64,000 nt of DNA, from assembly GCA_963556255.1 (NCBI GenBank), contig OY744607.1, positions 41,466,390 through 41,530,389 of the forward strand, read 5' to 3'. The notes beneath the pieces are model-generated. The model had not been told where the DNA came from and ran no database searches. It was given only the letters and a program-made list of their open reading frames with translations. Origin of the DNA: Allolobophora icterica. Its lineage: Eukaryota; Annelida; Clitellata; Crassiclitellata; Lumbricidae. Within the stretch, counting starts at the first letter, position 1, and each line of letters starts with the position of its first letter. Both the position numbers and the translations under genes were made by a program. Positions 23,401 to 34,383 of the stretch are shown here, piece by piece.

Positions 23401-23826
23401 CCATTTATCGTTCAGCGAATGATGCACACAGACTTCAGTGACTTGAAGATGCTGGCTTCTACTCTTCTACTAAATCGCAGCAAGAATATGGAGGGGGATA
23501 CGGTGAATTGGCTACGTGTTAAGTGGCTGCGCTTCAGTAAACTTCACCCATTTGTCATTGAGTACAAATACCAGATTAGTGATGAGAATTTCCTTCGCCT
23601 CAACATATCCAGCAAACGCGGCAGGCCAAACACACTGATAGGGGACCTTACACCAGCCTATCTCTCTCGAATCCCAATCTCGACGGCCAAAAAAGCTGAC
23701 CTCCTTGCGCTACTGAAGAGCAGAGTAATTCCGGCAGAGCATGCGGTTTTCTACAATGACTTGCCTTCAAATGCTAGAGCTCGAGACTGTCTTCCGGAGC
23801 CCTGTGCTGACGAGGAAGAAGACTGA
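20403..23826 (+). CDS. DDE-type transposase, three exons, about 915 aa
   Basis: Exon 1 is 20403-20493 (ATG; MHKRVHRFSSAKALQ, then acidic DLNDSIEESSDD), donor gtaagc, phase 1. Exon 2 is 20835-21459 (acceptor tctgtcttag, donor gtagtt, phase 2) and carries three 57-codon repeats. Exon 3 is 21795-23826 (acceptor catgtag). Phases agree at both joins and the stop is at 23826, giving 915 codons. A basic stretch (RSRKRKRN) is followed by Cys-rich CGGCEEGCRFKC (residues about 358-369) and DQCSTCNSY. The presumed catalytic part has FDLEAVLSTP (D622), SDTCGGQNRN (D698) and GHSYLDVDLMHSLIE (D739 to E748), a DDD/E arrangement typed by eye. The TGGQN-type block is widespread in eukaryotic proteins of transposon origin. 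The protein is expected to act in the nucleus on the element's TIRs. The exon structure is predicted, not proven. Confidence 0.82.
20852..21364 (+). repeat. Three tandem 171-bp in-frame repeats
   Basis: The word ctggcaactgatttgcc starts at 20852, 21023 and 21194: three units of exactly 171 bp (57 codons), nearly identical. They lie in exon 2 of the transposase, in the linker between the N-terminal peptide and the zinc-binding region. The repeat is also open on the minus strand, a by-product of its composition. Confidence 0.95.
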
Positions 23827-24559
23827 ATTCAAACTTAATGTTATTCTTTTCTTATCTGAAACTAATGGCTTGAATGCAGAGCATTATTTTATAATTACTG
23901 TTGCATTTTATTGTTTTACTTCTTCAACGTGTGAAATGTGGATAAATTATGGAGGAAGATGCATTTTGGTGCTTCTTGATTTTCATTATAATATTTTTTT
24001 CTTAAATCTTTATTGGATGTTAATTATAATGATAAGTATGACAGCTATGATTATCACATTAATTTGAAGGAAAACTCGGCGTAAGAGTCGCTCATACTTG
24101 AATTAAATTATTTTTGGTTATTTTCCTGATATTATTAGGAGTTTTTTTGCTTAAAAGACATTTTAAAATTAAATAATATAATCATGTGGTGCTTAATAAA
24201 TTAACAAATGCTTAAAGGCTAGTTAGAACAGTATTTATTAAGGGTCTTCTAAAACAATTGTCAAAACAGTTGACATGAATTAGTATTTCAGGTGTCCCAG
24301 CATCAGCGCACAAAAGTCCTAAGTGCATATATTTCCTTACAGTAATTTTACAAAGTCATTTTTTTTTTACAAACAGAATTATTTGTGCAAAAATAAAAAT
24401 ACTTGTAACACTGCAATAAGCTCTTCTTTTGGAAAAGTCATTGCAAATCGAATTATTTTGAATAATGAATTTTAGCAACACATAACAAAACTTCAACTTC
24501 AGTTTTCTTAGAATTAAGAAAAGTGCGCTTAGCACCTTTGTGCTTCCAGCCATCGACAT

Positions 24560-24779
24560 GTATATTGCATTTGGATACTTAATATAGCGCCTTTAGAAGG
24601 CCTACCTCACAAGAGCTCGCCTGCACCAGTCCATAATGTGATGCCAAATATCAGGAAGAGCAGATATAACATATAAGTCATTAGCAAGCAAAACAATGCA
24701 CTTAAACATGACGAGTCACTAATTGGGCACCCACACGTACACGAAGTGGAGCCCAGTCAAGAGATTCCCATCCATAGTT
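24560..24779. other. Short unique stretch
   Basis: The right flank of the large transposon; nothing recognised before the taca microsatellite. Confidence 0.4.
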
Positions 24780-25044
24780 ACATACATACTCATACATACA
24801 TACATACATACATACATACATACATACATACATACATACATACATACATACATACATACATACATACATACATACATTCATACATACATACATACATACA
24901 TACATACATACATACATACATACATACATACATACTGTCACATACATACATACATACATACATACATACATACATACATACATACATACATACATACATA
25001 CATACATACATACATACATACATACATACATACATACATACATA
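24780..25044. repeat. (TACA)n microsatellite
   Basis: About 260 bp of taca tetranucleotides with a few interruptions (ctgtcaca near 24935). It continues for a few units beyond the MITE at 25045-25179, which therefore inserted into it. Confidence 0.96.
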
Positions 25045-25179
25045 CATAGGCGTAGACTCTGGGGGAGCAGCCGGGGCAAGTGCCCCCCCCATAATTGAGA
25101 TGGACTGTACATTTGATGCAACTAGTGTAGAATGAATCACCAAATGCCCCCCAACATTTTGGACAAGTTTACGCCAGTG
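25045..25179. mobile_element. 135-bp hAT-like MITE, family C copy
   Basis: It begins cataggcgtagactctggg and ends caagtttacgccagtg. The same ends bound the much larger structure at 30805-42075. The flanking 8 bases are catacata on both sides, consistent with a target duplication but not informative inside a taca repeat. Confidence 0.82.
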
Positions 25180-25423
25180 CATACATACATACATACATGC
25201 ATGCATGCATGCATGCGTACATGCGTATAGGCCTACATGCATACACTGTAGCATGACACGTCTGGGAGGTAGTAATAGGGTACTCGCTAGGGGGTGACGG
25301 TTCAGACCACACCGAAAATGCCCGAGCAGAACCGAAGTTATCTAAACTAGGGAGAGCTGCGAGAACCTTTCATAATTTTTATGCTCCTTGTTTTTGCAAG
25401 AATATAAAGGATATAGGCCTACG

Positions 25424-25740
25424 CAGTGGCGTCCGCAGGGCCGTTTTATCCACTAAGCAGAGTAGGCACTGTGCCTAGGGCCTGCGAAGCTTTCATGGGC
25501 CTACGAAAGTCTGAAAATGAGACATTGAATGATTGACCGGGAGAAGGGAAAAAAGAAAATTGCAAATAACAGCAAATTCAAATTTAATAGCTTTTTCACT
25601 GAAGCAGTTTAAGTTAAGCTGTGCTAGCCTACGTTGTTTGAACTTTGCAGAGTTGGAGTTGGCAGTTGAGTTGGGGTCTACGAATGCAAGAGTGCCTGTA
25701 GGGTCTACGACGACCTTAAAACGGCCCTGGGCGTACGCCG
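25424..25740. mobile_element. Possible hAT-like element with cggccctg ends
   Basis: The left side reads cagtggcgtccgcagggccg and the right side aaaacggccctgggcgtacg. Their reverse-complement match covers about 22 bp with a small gap. The extreme right tip and a target duplication could not be fixed. No coding capacity. Confidence 0.5.
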
Positions 25741-26135
25741 TACGGTGTTAAAATAAGGAAAGTGAGTTGTGAGCACGAAAGGCCCTATGTCAATTCAGAA
25801 GGGTGAATTGTGTTAATTAGGCTATGTAACGTGAAGAGAACAAAACGGGTTTTAGATACTGCAGAGATGTGCTGTGCCTTTGCCATGTGCTGTGCTTTTA
25901 CCACCCTGTCTTCTCAGCTTGGCGTTCCTCCCGGATTCAGAACTGACCTAAATCTAAACGAACCCAAATTAATCTGGCTCTTGCAGACGTCTGATCGACT
26001 CCATACAGCGCGGTTGGCTATCTGGTTCCCCTCTAACGCGGCTTTTGTGTGGTCCTGAGATATTTCGGAGAATAAAATTTTACATTTGCAGAGAGGAGAA
26101 GTACACCCGAGCTGTTACGGTGGGTTGTGTCTATA
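25741..26135. other. No gene recognised
   Basis: Only short frames; nothing supported. Confidence 0.35.
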
Positions 26136-26667
26136 CATGGGCGGCGATCCCGGGGGTCGAGGGGGACAAGACCCCCTACCTTTAAGAGTGGGGGGACACG
26201 CCGTACATCGGACCCCAAAAATTTTGAAGATACACCAAAAAAGGTCAACAAATGCAATTGTGTGTGAGGGCAAAAATGAGTTTTCAGTGCCTTTTTGACG
26301 AGATAAGTTGTTTTGAGGAGAAGTGTCCCCCAAAAAATTTCAAGGAAAAAAAGTAATAAAATTGTGTAAAAGAAGGAAAAAAGGAAGGAAAAAGGTCAAA
26401 AAAATTATGTGGAGATGAATTGCTAAAAAAGGTCGTCAGGTATGATTTTAGAAGAAGTAACGAAAGTAGGCGGAGGACTTAAAAAAGGTCATCAACTTTT
26501 TTCAGACATGAATTTGTAGAAAAGTCATAAAGATTTTATGGACATGAATTCCCCCAAAAAGTTTGAAAATGGTTTTTTGGGACATGAATTCCTAAAAAAG
26601 GTCATGGACCAGACTATGGCCGACTTTGTCCTCCCCCCCCCCACCTCTCAGAAGATCGCCGCCACTG
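26136..26667. mobile_element. 532-bp hAT-like MITE, family A copy 2
   Basis: It starts catgggcggcgatcc and ends gatcgccgccactg, with the same interior words as copy 1 (ggggggacacgcc, gccgactttgtcc). The two flanks (tgtctata on the left, atgaagag on the right) do not match each other. The left flank equals the right flank of copy 4 at 49058-49065. Confidence 0.85.
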
Positions 26668-26749
26668 ATGAAGAGGATGATGGAGGACGGTTGCAATGAT
26701 GATGGAAGAACCGAGAATGTGCGGAACTCGGGAGGGAGTTTTTTTGGCG

Positions 26750-26945
26750 TTTCCCAGTGTTTCTTGGTGTTTTCCGACACTCCTTGATGTTTCTTGTTGT
26801 TTCCCAATGTTTCTTAATGTTTCTTGTTGTTTCCCAATGTTTCTTGTTGTTTCCCAATGTTTCTTGGTGTTTCCAAATGTTTCTAAAATGTTTCTTGGTG
26901 TTTCCAATGTTTCTTAATGTTTCTTGGCGTTTCTTAGTGTTTCTT
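26750..26945. repeat. About 20-bp minisatellite (tgtttcttgttgtttccc)
   Basis: Tandem variants of tgtttcttggtgtttcccaa run for about 195 bp. Frames on both strands (poly-FLVVSQ or NNKKHWET) are by-products. Confidence 0.9.
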
Positions 26946-27299
26946 GAATGAATGAGTTAATGAACAGACGGGAAAAAGGAAAGAGGGGTGATAGATAGTT
27001 CAAAGAATGAAAGAATGATTGAACGAATATAGTGAAGGGATGAATAGATAGCTGGATGAATGACTGGATGGATAGAGGAATACGTGGATAAATAAATGAA
27101 TAACAGTCATTCAGTTTTCGTCAGCATTAAAAGCCTCTATCAATGTCTCGACAAAGAATTGTCAACAAGTGGTTCTCGTTCAGTTTCTGAGTAACGGTTG
27201 TGGACTAGCGGATGCGTGTTCGTCGATGATTTGGGATTTGATTCCACATTGTAACTTTTCCTTCTGATCCATTCTTCTATCAGCCTCCTTCTTATCCCA
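26946..27299. other. Degenerate gaat/gatg simple sequence and unique DNA
   Basis: 26950-27110 is loosely repetitive (gaatga, atggat). No gene is supported. Confidence 0.45.
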
Positions 27300-27845
27300 C
27301 GGCTCATTACAACAAACGGCAAAATAAACCACGACCAAATAAACCAAACAAACAACACACGACAAAATAAACAACAAAACAAACAACACACGACAAAAAT
27401 AAAAACAAACACACTACAAAGCATTTAGATTTTGCATTTGTATTTAGTTTAACGACAAAACAAACAACAAAACAAACAACAAACGACAAAATAAACAACA
27501 AAATAAAAAACAAAACAAACGCGAAAGTAAACAACAAACGACAAAATAAACAAAATAAACAACAACACAAACAAGACAAAAACACAAAAACTACACAAAG
27601 GGCTTACGGGAGATAAAGCCACGCCAGGGGCCCCCCTGCCTTAACGAGCTTACGGGAGATTAAGCCACGCCAGAGGCTCAGCAGGGGTGTAGTTTTTGAT
27701 TATTTTGTCTTGATTGTTTTGTTGTCTATTTTGTTTTATATTTTGTCGTTTGTTGTTTGCTTTCGTGTCAGTTTTGTTGTTTACTTTGTTGTTTACTTTG
27801 TCGTTTGTTGTTTGCTTTGTTGTTGCTTTGTCGTTAAACTAAACA
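27300..27845. repeat. Low-complexity acaaa/tgttt blocks
   Basis: 27300-27600 is acaaac/aaataaac rich and 27690-27845 is tgtttgttg rich, so the two blocks are roughly inverted. Between them the word gagat(a/t)aagccacgccag occurs twice (27611-27630 and 27656-27675). The layout is that of a fold-back, but the ends are indistinct. Confidence 0.6.
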
Positions 27846-28299
27846 CAAATACAAAAATCTAAATACTTATAAAAAACTAAATATAAATACACTACAAAAA
27901 AAACTAAATACAAATACAAAAAAACTAAATACAAATCGAACACAAACCCCACATACAATCGCGACAATACAGAGCCACAGTGTAGCCTAACCATCCCATC
28001 GCGCTTCGAGCAGAAAACTTGCTGCCAGAAACTCCAAAGGCACCTATCGAAACACAATAAAATAATGAAGGTTATTATTATTACACGTTACGACAAAATA
28101 GTAATATGAAATGAAACAAAAATTCAAGTCTTTTTCTGGGGCGAGCCCTGTTGGTCGGCATCACACTGACATACATCAAGAAGTTTTATGTTCCAGTCTT
28201 AGGTCGACCAGGTCGCATTTACCCAAATCCCAACACGTTTAGCAGTTCATAAATATTCATAAATTTATTCTTGCCGCTATTGGTTGAGAATAAACTATG
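27846..28299. other. No gene recognised
   Basis: AT-rich; the left part has aaactaaatacaaat repeats. Nothing else supported. Confidence 0.4.
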
Positions 28300-28585
28300 A
28301 AATTTCTGCAATGAATATATCCAGCTTCCAGTCGCACGTATCTAGCCTTTTTGTCGCACAAATGTCCAGCTTCCACACTGAGGTATAGCATTTTAGTCGT
28401 TTCTCACCCGAATTAAATTTCTGCAATGAAAATATCCAGCTTCCACTCGCAGGTATAGCATTTTAGTCGTTTCTCACCCGAATTAAATTTCTGCAATGAA
28501 AATATCCAGCTTCCACTCGCAGGTATAGCCTTGCAGTCGCAAAAATATCCAGCTTCTACTCATAAGTATAGCTTTTTAGTCGCGC
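28300..28585. repeat. 70-bp tandem repeat, about four degenerate units
   Basis: aaatttctgcaatgaa recurs at 28415 and 28485 (70 bp apart), with a diverged unit near 28300. Each unit carries tatccagcttccactcgcag and a ttttagtcg word. Confidence 0.85.
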
Positions 28586-29049
28586 AAAATGCAAAGGCTA
28601 CACTGACCCTAACCCTAAGCCCAAAGTATTTATGAACTGCTGTACGTGTTGGGATTTGGGAATATGCGACCAGGTCTGCGATCGTTGCGCTCATCTGCAT
28701 GGGGAGATTTGCAGTTGCCTCGCATCCATATATAAACTCAAGCACATTGTATCTTATAATGACTCGGATCTCTGACTCTAGGAACAGTCTTCAGCTTACA
28801 TACGTGCTGCTGCGTTTAGCTCTGTTCCCAAATGTCTTAAAATGCACTAAAATATCTAGATGAGTTAGATAGTCATGCACGCAGTGCCTTTGTGAAGTAG
28901 CCGACTTAAAAGGTGTTATATTAAGTGGCTTGATACAAGAAAACAAACAAACATACATACATAAATACACACATACATGTATATATAGAAGGAATTCTGT
29001 TAAGTACTGATATAATTTGCAAATTTATATAACATCGTTTCAAAAGGGC
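28586..29049. other. No gene recognised
   Basis: It includes a short gaccctaaccctaag stretch near 28603-28617 that is too brief to be telomeric. No supported exon. Confidence 0.4.
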
Positions 29050-29277
<228 letters not shown>

Positions 29278-30145
29278 GAGTAACTTCTATCGCACCGGTA
29301 TCTAATGCAGACGGCATCAACCGATTGGACATCAAAACCTATATCAGGCTATATGTAGGACATATGAGCCCCATATAGAAATGCACGTAATGTCATATTC
29401 TAACTCTATCTTCAACATATCAACGTAGCATTGGGATGCAGTCTCAAATCAACTTTAACAGCTTTCTATAGCATTTAACAATTCACAATGCATAAATACT
29501 TAATTAAATATAAGTAAAAATGCACATATATTAAAATAAGTTCATACCACAAAATCAGAATGGAAAAGACATTCATATTCATTTTCTGACTGAGAAAATG
29601 CTCATGACATTCAGGACAGAATCAACTCGGATTACATCACAGAAAAAACGGTAAATGTAACAAAAGCCAGCGACAGACCTGGTGGAGATGGTGCTCTCCC
29701 TCCTCTTTGTTTCTCCTGTCTTTTGTAGAGACCAAGATCCAACTGGACAGTTGAACCAGGATTCGTCACAGCAGAAGACATGCATTCTCCTCCTCCTCCT
29801 CCTCCTTTCTCTTACCCCTCCATTCATATTCAATGCTGCTGAATCTGATTTATCGAGAGATCCAGCAAAGACAAGTGGGTTTCATAGATTCTTCCAAGGG
29901 GGAAGGCGACATTTCTTCAAATCCGCTTGACTGAACTTGACTTAGAATGTCCAATTCCGTTAGTCCGTGGGATTGATACTCTCCCATTCCTTCACACTGT
30001 GAAGGTTTTTTGTCTGTTCACTTTTTCTTTCTTTTTTTCCTTCAGTTTCAATTTTTTTTCATATTGTGAAGGTTCTTTGTTTCGTCAGCTGAATTGCTAC
30101 ATCTCCAGTTCCCTCACCACGTGAAGGTTGAATAATAACAGGCAC
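29278..30145. other. No gene recognised
   Basis: A minus-strand frame (29579-29833) contains a purine-rich arginine run and FCCDESWFNCPVGSW but no identifiable domain or clear splice sites. The rest holds (cct)n near 29787-29806 and T-rich sequence. Confidence 0.35.
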
Positions 30146-30506
30146 CTTGGGTGATAAACTAACCGAATTCGACACCACTCCTTGTTGTCAGTGAATGCGA
30201 AACACCAGGAAGACGTGGTAGTGGTCGAACCAATCGTCCGAATACTGTCCGTCGTCAATGGCAGAAGAATTCCAGGCGGTTGTGGAGCAGGGAATTTCTT
30301 GGATGCAATTGCAACTGGGAGGCAGTTGCCATGATGCGTATCTGTCATGAAGGTGATGCAAGCATCTGTGTGCTCGCAGCTGGCTGTGAATTCCTGTCCA
30401 ACTGTGACTCTGAATTCATGGAGTATTCGGCTCTTGTTTTGATAGCATAGCTGTACTGGACAGTACTGCCAGAGTTTATCTGGTGTAAGTTCTGCATAGA
30501 ACCACC
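30146..30506 (-). CDS. Candidate exon, unrecognised Cys-rich protein
   Basis: A minus-strand open frame continues for about 120 codons behind an acceptor-like aaaatttag and ends at AAG followed by gtgcct. The composition is that of a folded extracellular protein (WFYAELTPDKLWQYCP, then SCEHTDACITFM and WCRIRL) with six or more cysteines. I recognise no family. It may be one exon of a minus-strand gene whose other exons are not evident. It could still be a chance frame. Confidence 0.35.
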
Positions 30507-31107
30507 CTAAATTTTTAACAAAAACAGAGGATTTTAATTTCAGAGTTAGTTCCTCTCTTTTAGAAAGATGTATTTTAGGATTATGATAAACCCACGGAAG
30601 GAAAACATTATTTGCATAAGTAATTTGTGTCACAATTCGCTGAGCATAAACACTAAATTATAATGCACAAAACCAAGCCAAGGTTCAGCCAAATTCAAAT
30701 GAAATAATCACCAAAGATTGATCTTCAATCGGTCAATGAATCAATTGTTTTACTGACAAACGACATAAAGCAATCATAGTAACAAACATTGTTACATTCA
30801 GAGTCATAGGCGTAGACTCTGGGGGTCAGCCGGGGCACGTGCCCCCCAATAATTGAGGAGCCGGGGCAATGCCCCCCCCTAAAAAATCGAGAAGAAAATT
30901 TCTTCAAAAATTAAAATATTATGTTTCAATATAGACAAATTTCTTCAGAAACAGAAAAACAGAGACAGAACTTAAATACTATCAGAAATTCATAATGAAA
31001 GCAAAGATTTATTTTTATCTTCAATTTCTTCGATGTGAAACAAATTTACATGTAAACAAATTGCCCCATTTCATAACGTAACACTGGAATTTAGCCTCTG
31101 CTGCTGT

Positions 31108-31829
31108 TGTCGCGTGAGGAGATCGACGACAACGACGAGATGTCATCATCATCACGATGGAGTCGTCGTTGGCGGTCGAGATGGAATGATGACGGACGAA
31201 AGCCAGTCCCCACTTGGTCAACAATGAAGGCAGCGAGGCCGAGGTGTAATCGGACACCACACAGCCAAGGTGTAATAGGACACCTCGCGGCTAAGGTGAA
31301 ACCAGACACCGCCCGCGCTGCAGGCGCGCGACGACCCGCGGCTCGAAGAGCAATCTGACACTAATTGACGATAGCATGACGTGGGGAGGGGGCTGACCGA
31401 TGCACGCTGAAGTTCCTACTTAACAGAGGGAAAAGGAGAATACGGGACTTGTACTACTGACGAGCGCGACGTGTGAACAGCGGTCGAGCGATCATCAGAG
31501 AGAGGAACGACCAGCGGCGGCGGCAGAGTAAAGTCCGTCAGATTCAGAGACTGACGCGAAGAGCGATCTGTAGTTAGGCTGTACGAAGCAACATTGAGAT
31601 AGTCCGATTTAATATCTAAACGCTTTAATACTACGTGGAAGCTCCCGTAGAGTTATTGTATATATTTGTTTCTTTAATTAAATTCATTTATTAATTAAAC
31701 AAAGTTCGTCGTGAATCTTCTATAGAAAAGTTAGGCACGTTAAATAAAAGTGCAAGTAAAAGAACAAGCGAGTCGAGGGTCGACATCAACACACGGCAAG
31801 CACACGACAGGCGACCTTCGATCGCGACA
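31108..31829 (+). repeat. LTR 1 (722 bp)
   Basis: TG...CA ends. It contains three 26-bp-spaced copies of ggtgtaatcggacacc (31243, 31269, 31295), a TATA-like tatatattt (31659-31667) and aataaa (31743-31748). It differs by eye from LTRs 2-4 at one base (G at 31800 instead of A). Confidence 0.95.
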
Positions 31830-31830
31830 T

Positions 31831-31846
31831 TGGCGCAGTCGACAGG
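31831..31846 (+). promoter_or_regulatory. Primer-binding site candidate
   Basis: tggcgcagtcgacagg begins two bases after the LTR end. A TGG start matches the complement of a tRNA CCA 3' end. Repeated at 35118-35133 and 38405-38420. The tRNA identity was not determined. Confidence 0.75.
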
Positions 31847-32131
31847 ATTTTCAACTGAAGACGTCACGACGAAGAGCGGAACCGGAAACGGATAAGAGGA
31901 ATCTCAACAGATCGGGACCAGCGGCGAATACAACCCTTCGCAACTGGAGAAATCGAGTGCCGGACTCCGAAGACGAAGGACTCGTAGCAACCGACAGCAA
32001 CAGGCAAGGACGAGGAACAAGAGCGCCAACGGACGACCGACCATCGCTAGCAACGACGGACGGGAGTGGCAACGGAGGACAGCGGATCAGCCAAGATACC
32101 AAAAGACGGAGCTCGCTCGACGTATTCAGAG

Positions 32132-32340
32132 GGTAAGTCCTTACTGGTAGTCGTGGTAAATCTGTGAGGTTGCGGTTGAGGTCTGGATGAGGATTGGTGT
32201 GCGAATAGCCGAGGCTTTTGCGTAGCTCCTTTTGCTCAGTTCTGTTCTTGTTGTATTTGTGGTAGAATTTTAGGACGTTGTTTTCTTTGATTTCTGACCA
32301 GCGGTGACTCTCCTCTAACTTACTTATCTTTTTCTATTAG
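32132..32340 (+). other. Possible intron in the element's leader
   Basis: GAGG followed by gtaagtcc near 32131 is a strong donor, and tctttttctattag ending at 32340 is a strong acceptor 18 bp before the gag ATG. Splicing would remove about 209 bp of leader, including upstream short frames. Present in all three units. Inference only. Confidence 0.4.
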
Positions 32341-32358
32341 TGAGCGGACTGTTGGAAG

Positions 32359-32847
32359 ATGGATAAGTTGTCGGAATGGAAAAGAATGATGGTGCGGAAC
32401 CTACCCCATCACAGGCTAGTCGCATATCTGATAAAGATGGGACTAGGAGAGGAGGAATTGGGTTCCATGAGTATGGACCAGCTCCAAGAGGCTAGTGCTG
32501 AAATAATTGTGTCTGGACGGGAGGCCCCGCCAGAAGTAAGTGAGGAAGTAAGCACAGGTAGCCTAGATAGCATTATTAACGCGACAGTGCAGAGGCAGCT
32601 AGTCGAACTCAAACGATTAAAATACGAGAGAAAGGAAGTGGAGAGAGCGGAGAAGAGAAAAGAAGAGGAGGAGGAAAGGCAGAGAAGGATCGAAGAAGAG
32701 AGAGAGAGGAGACTAGAAGAGGAGGAAGAAAGGCAGAGAAGAGAAGCGAGAGAGGAAGCGGAGAAACTGAGGAAAGAAGAAAAAGGGGAAACGGAGAAGC
32801 AGAGGAGAGAAGAGAGAGGAAGCGGAGAAGAGACTCAGGCTGCTTGA
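32359..32847 (+). pseudogene. Gag N-terminal/coiled-coil frame, unit 1
   Basis: 162 codons from MDKLSEWKRMMVRNLP. Residues 1-85 look globular; residues 85-160 are an E/K/R-rich coiled coil (ERAEKRKEEEEERQRR). The frame stops at 32847, while the same coil pattern resumes in another frame from 33089, so the original gag is broken by frameshift and stops between them. The role of a coil in the Gag of this element is inferred from its position after the leader. Confidence 0.7.
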
Positions 32848-33088
32848 GGAGAGAGCGGAGAGGAGAGAGGAAGAGAAGGAGGAAAGGCAGAGAAGGATCA
32901 GAGAAGAGAGAGAGAGGAGACGACAAGAGAAAAAATAGAGACTGAGGCTCCTTGGGGAGAAGCAGGCTGAGAAGCTCAGGCTGCTTGGGGAGGAGAGCAG
33001 GCTGATTAAGGAGAAGCTGGCTGAGAGATTAAGGTTTCAGGAGGAGAAACGGTGGAGAGAAGAGAAGGAGGAAACAGAGAGACTCAGA

Positions 33089-34204
33089 ATGCTAGAGGAA
33101 AAGCAGGCTGAGAAGCTCAGGCTTCAGGAGGAGAAGCAGAGGAGAGAAGAGAAAGAGGAAGCAGAGAAATTAAGGCTTCGGGAGGAGAAGCAGAGGAGAG
33201 AAGAGAAAGAGGAAGCGGAGAAGCAGAGGAGAGAAGAGAAAGAGGAAGCAGAGAAATTAAGGCTTCGGGAGGAGAAGCAGAGGAGAGAAGAGAAAGAGGA
33301 AGCGGAGAAGCAGCGAAGAGAAGAGAAAGAGGAAACAGAGAGACTCAGATTGCTAGAGGAGAAGCAGGCTGAGAAGCTCAGGCTTCAGGAGGAGAAGCGG
33401 AGGAGAGAAGAAAAGGAGGAGGCAGAGAAGAGAGAGAAGGAAGTCCGAGAAGAAAGGGACGCAGAGAGGAGACTCAGAGACGAAAGGGACTATAACTTAA
33501 GGCATTCGGTCGTAGGACGAATGAAAACGTATAGTGAAAGCTTGCGAGGACTATTACCTAGATTCCCAAGCGACCATGCGCAAATCCCTGGTTTCTTTGT
33601 GCATTGTGAAAGGTTATTCGACTCTTGCGCTGTCCCGGACGACCTTCGAAGCAGATTTCTCTTGACCTGTCTAGATAATCAGGCCAGCACAGTGACAGTC
33701 AGAATTCTCATTGACTGGACCCAGAAATCGGTGTCTGTTAAGATACCCTGGCGAGCTGATCACCAAAAGGCGCTAGATAAACTTACGCACGACTTGAATA
33801 ACGCTGTATGTTCGCAGACAATTGACTACAGCAGAGAGTTTGGTCTATCGACTGACGGTTCAGACAAAGCAGTCGGAGGCTGCTTATTCCAAATTCAAGA
33901 CGATGGAACAGAACGGCCAATATATTTCGCCAGTTCTAAATTAGATGCTACGCAAGCGCGTTGGTCCACTGTGGAACGCGAAGCGTATGCCGTGGTTTTT
34001 GCATTGAAGAAGTTTAGGGATTGGATTTTTATGTCAAGGACCACCCTCTATTCTGATCACAACCCCTTGACGTTCCTAACTGCTTCTACGCCCACAAGTG
34101 CTAAACTTGCGAGAGGGGCTCTGGCCCTCCAGGACTTCGATATTTCATTTGAATATCGACCTGGGTCGATGAATATTCCCGCTGATCTTGTGTCCAGACT
34201 GTGA
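33089..34204 (+). pseudogene. Fused coiled coil-Gag-RNase H frame, unit 1
   Basis: 371 codons. Residues about 1-135 are a coiled coil. Residues about 145-200 look like a Gag core (RFPSDHAQIPGFFVHCERLF, DDLRSRFLLTC). Next comes a junction, the RT thumb (DHQKALDKLTHDL) and a gypsy RNase H: STDGSDKAVGG with the first catalytic Asp, VEREAYAVVFALKKF with the Glu, YSDHNPLTFL with the next Asp, and PADLVSRL at the end. The zinc knuckle, protease and RT palm are deleted in frame. Integrase is absent after the stop. The fusion is open but cannot supply retrotransposition functions by itself. Confidence 0.85.
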
Positions 34205-34383
34205 TTGAGGAGAAGGCGGACTACCATGTAAGGCACCGCGACAACTGTAAATATAATTTCTAACTGTGCTGATATTTTGTATTTTTATGGGAACGACGAG
34301 GACATGGTCTGGAGGAAATCGATGGAGGGAACGACATCATTCTCGGCCGGGAGGCGAACCATGGACTGGCTTTGTCCTCCCCC

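Larger units (their letters stand above)
20044..24555 (+). mobile_element. Complete 4.5-kb DNA transposon (Sola-like?)
   Basis: Terminal inverted repeats of 37 identical bases occupy 20044-20080 and 24519-24555 (starting cgatggctggaagcac). A 4-bp direct duplication acat flanks them at 20040-20043 and 24556-24559. Inside is a spliced gene for a DDE-type transposase with no stop or frameshift seen. Four-base target duplications and this transposase layout fit the Sola superfamily best from memory; a different or unnamed superfamily is possible. Perfect TIRs and an open gene suggest recent activity. Confidence 0.9.

Noticed and set aside
28300..28585. CRISPR-like array
   Set aside because: The 70-bp units are contiguous tandem repeats without unique spacers, and the genome is eukaryotic.
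28603..28617. Telomeric repeat (ccctaaccctaa)
   Set aside because: Only two hexamers; too short to be an interstitial telomere.
29579..29833. Mariner-type transposase piece (DESWFN)
   Set aside because: A single short motif without the surrounding catalytic block; insufficient.
31750..32136. 128-codon frame in the LTR/leader of the gypsy unit
   Set aside because: It starts at GTG, spans the LTR end and primer site and has no Gag signature; better read as leader ending at a splice donor.
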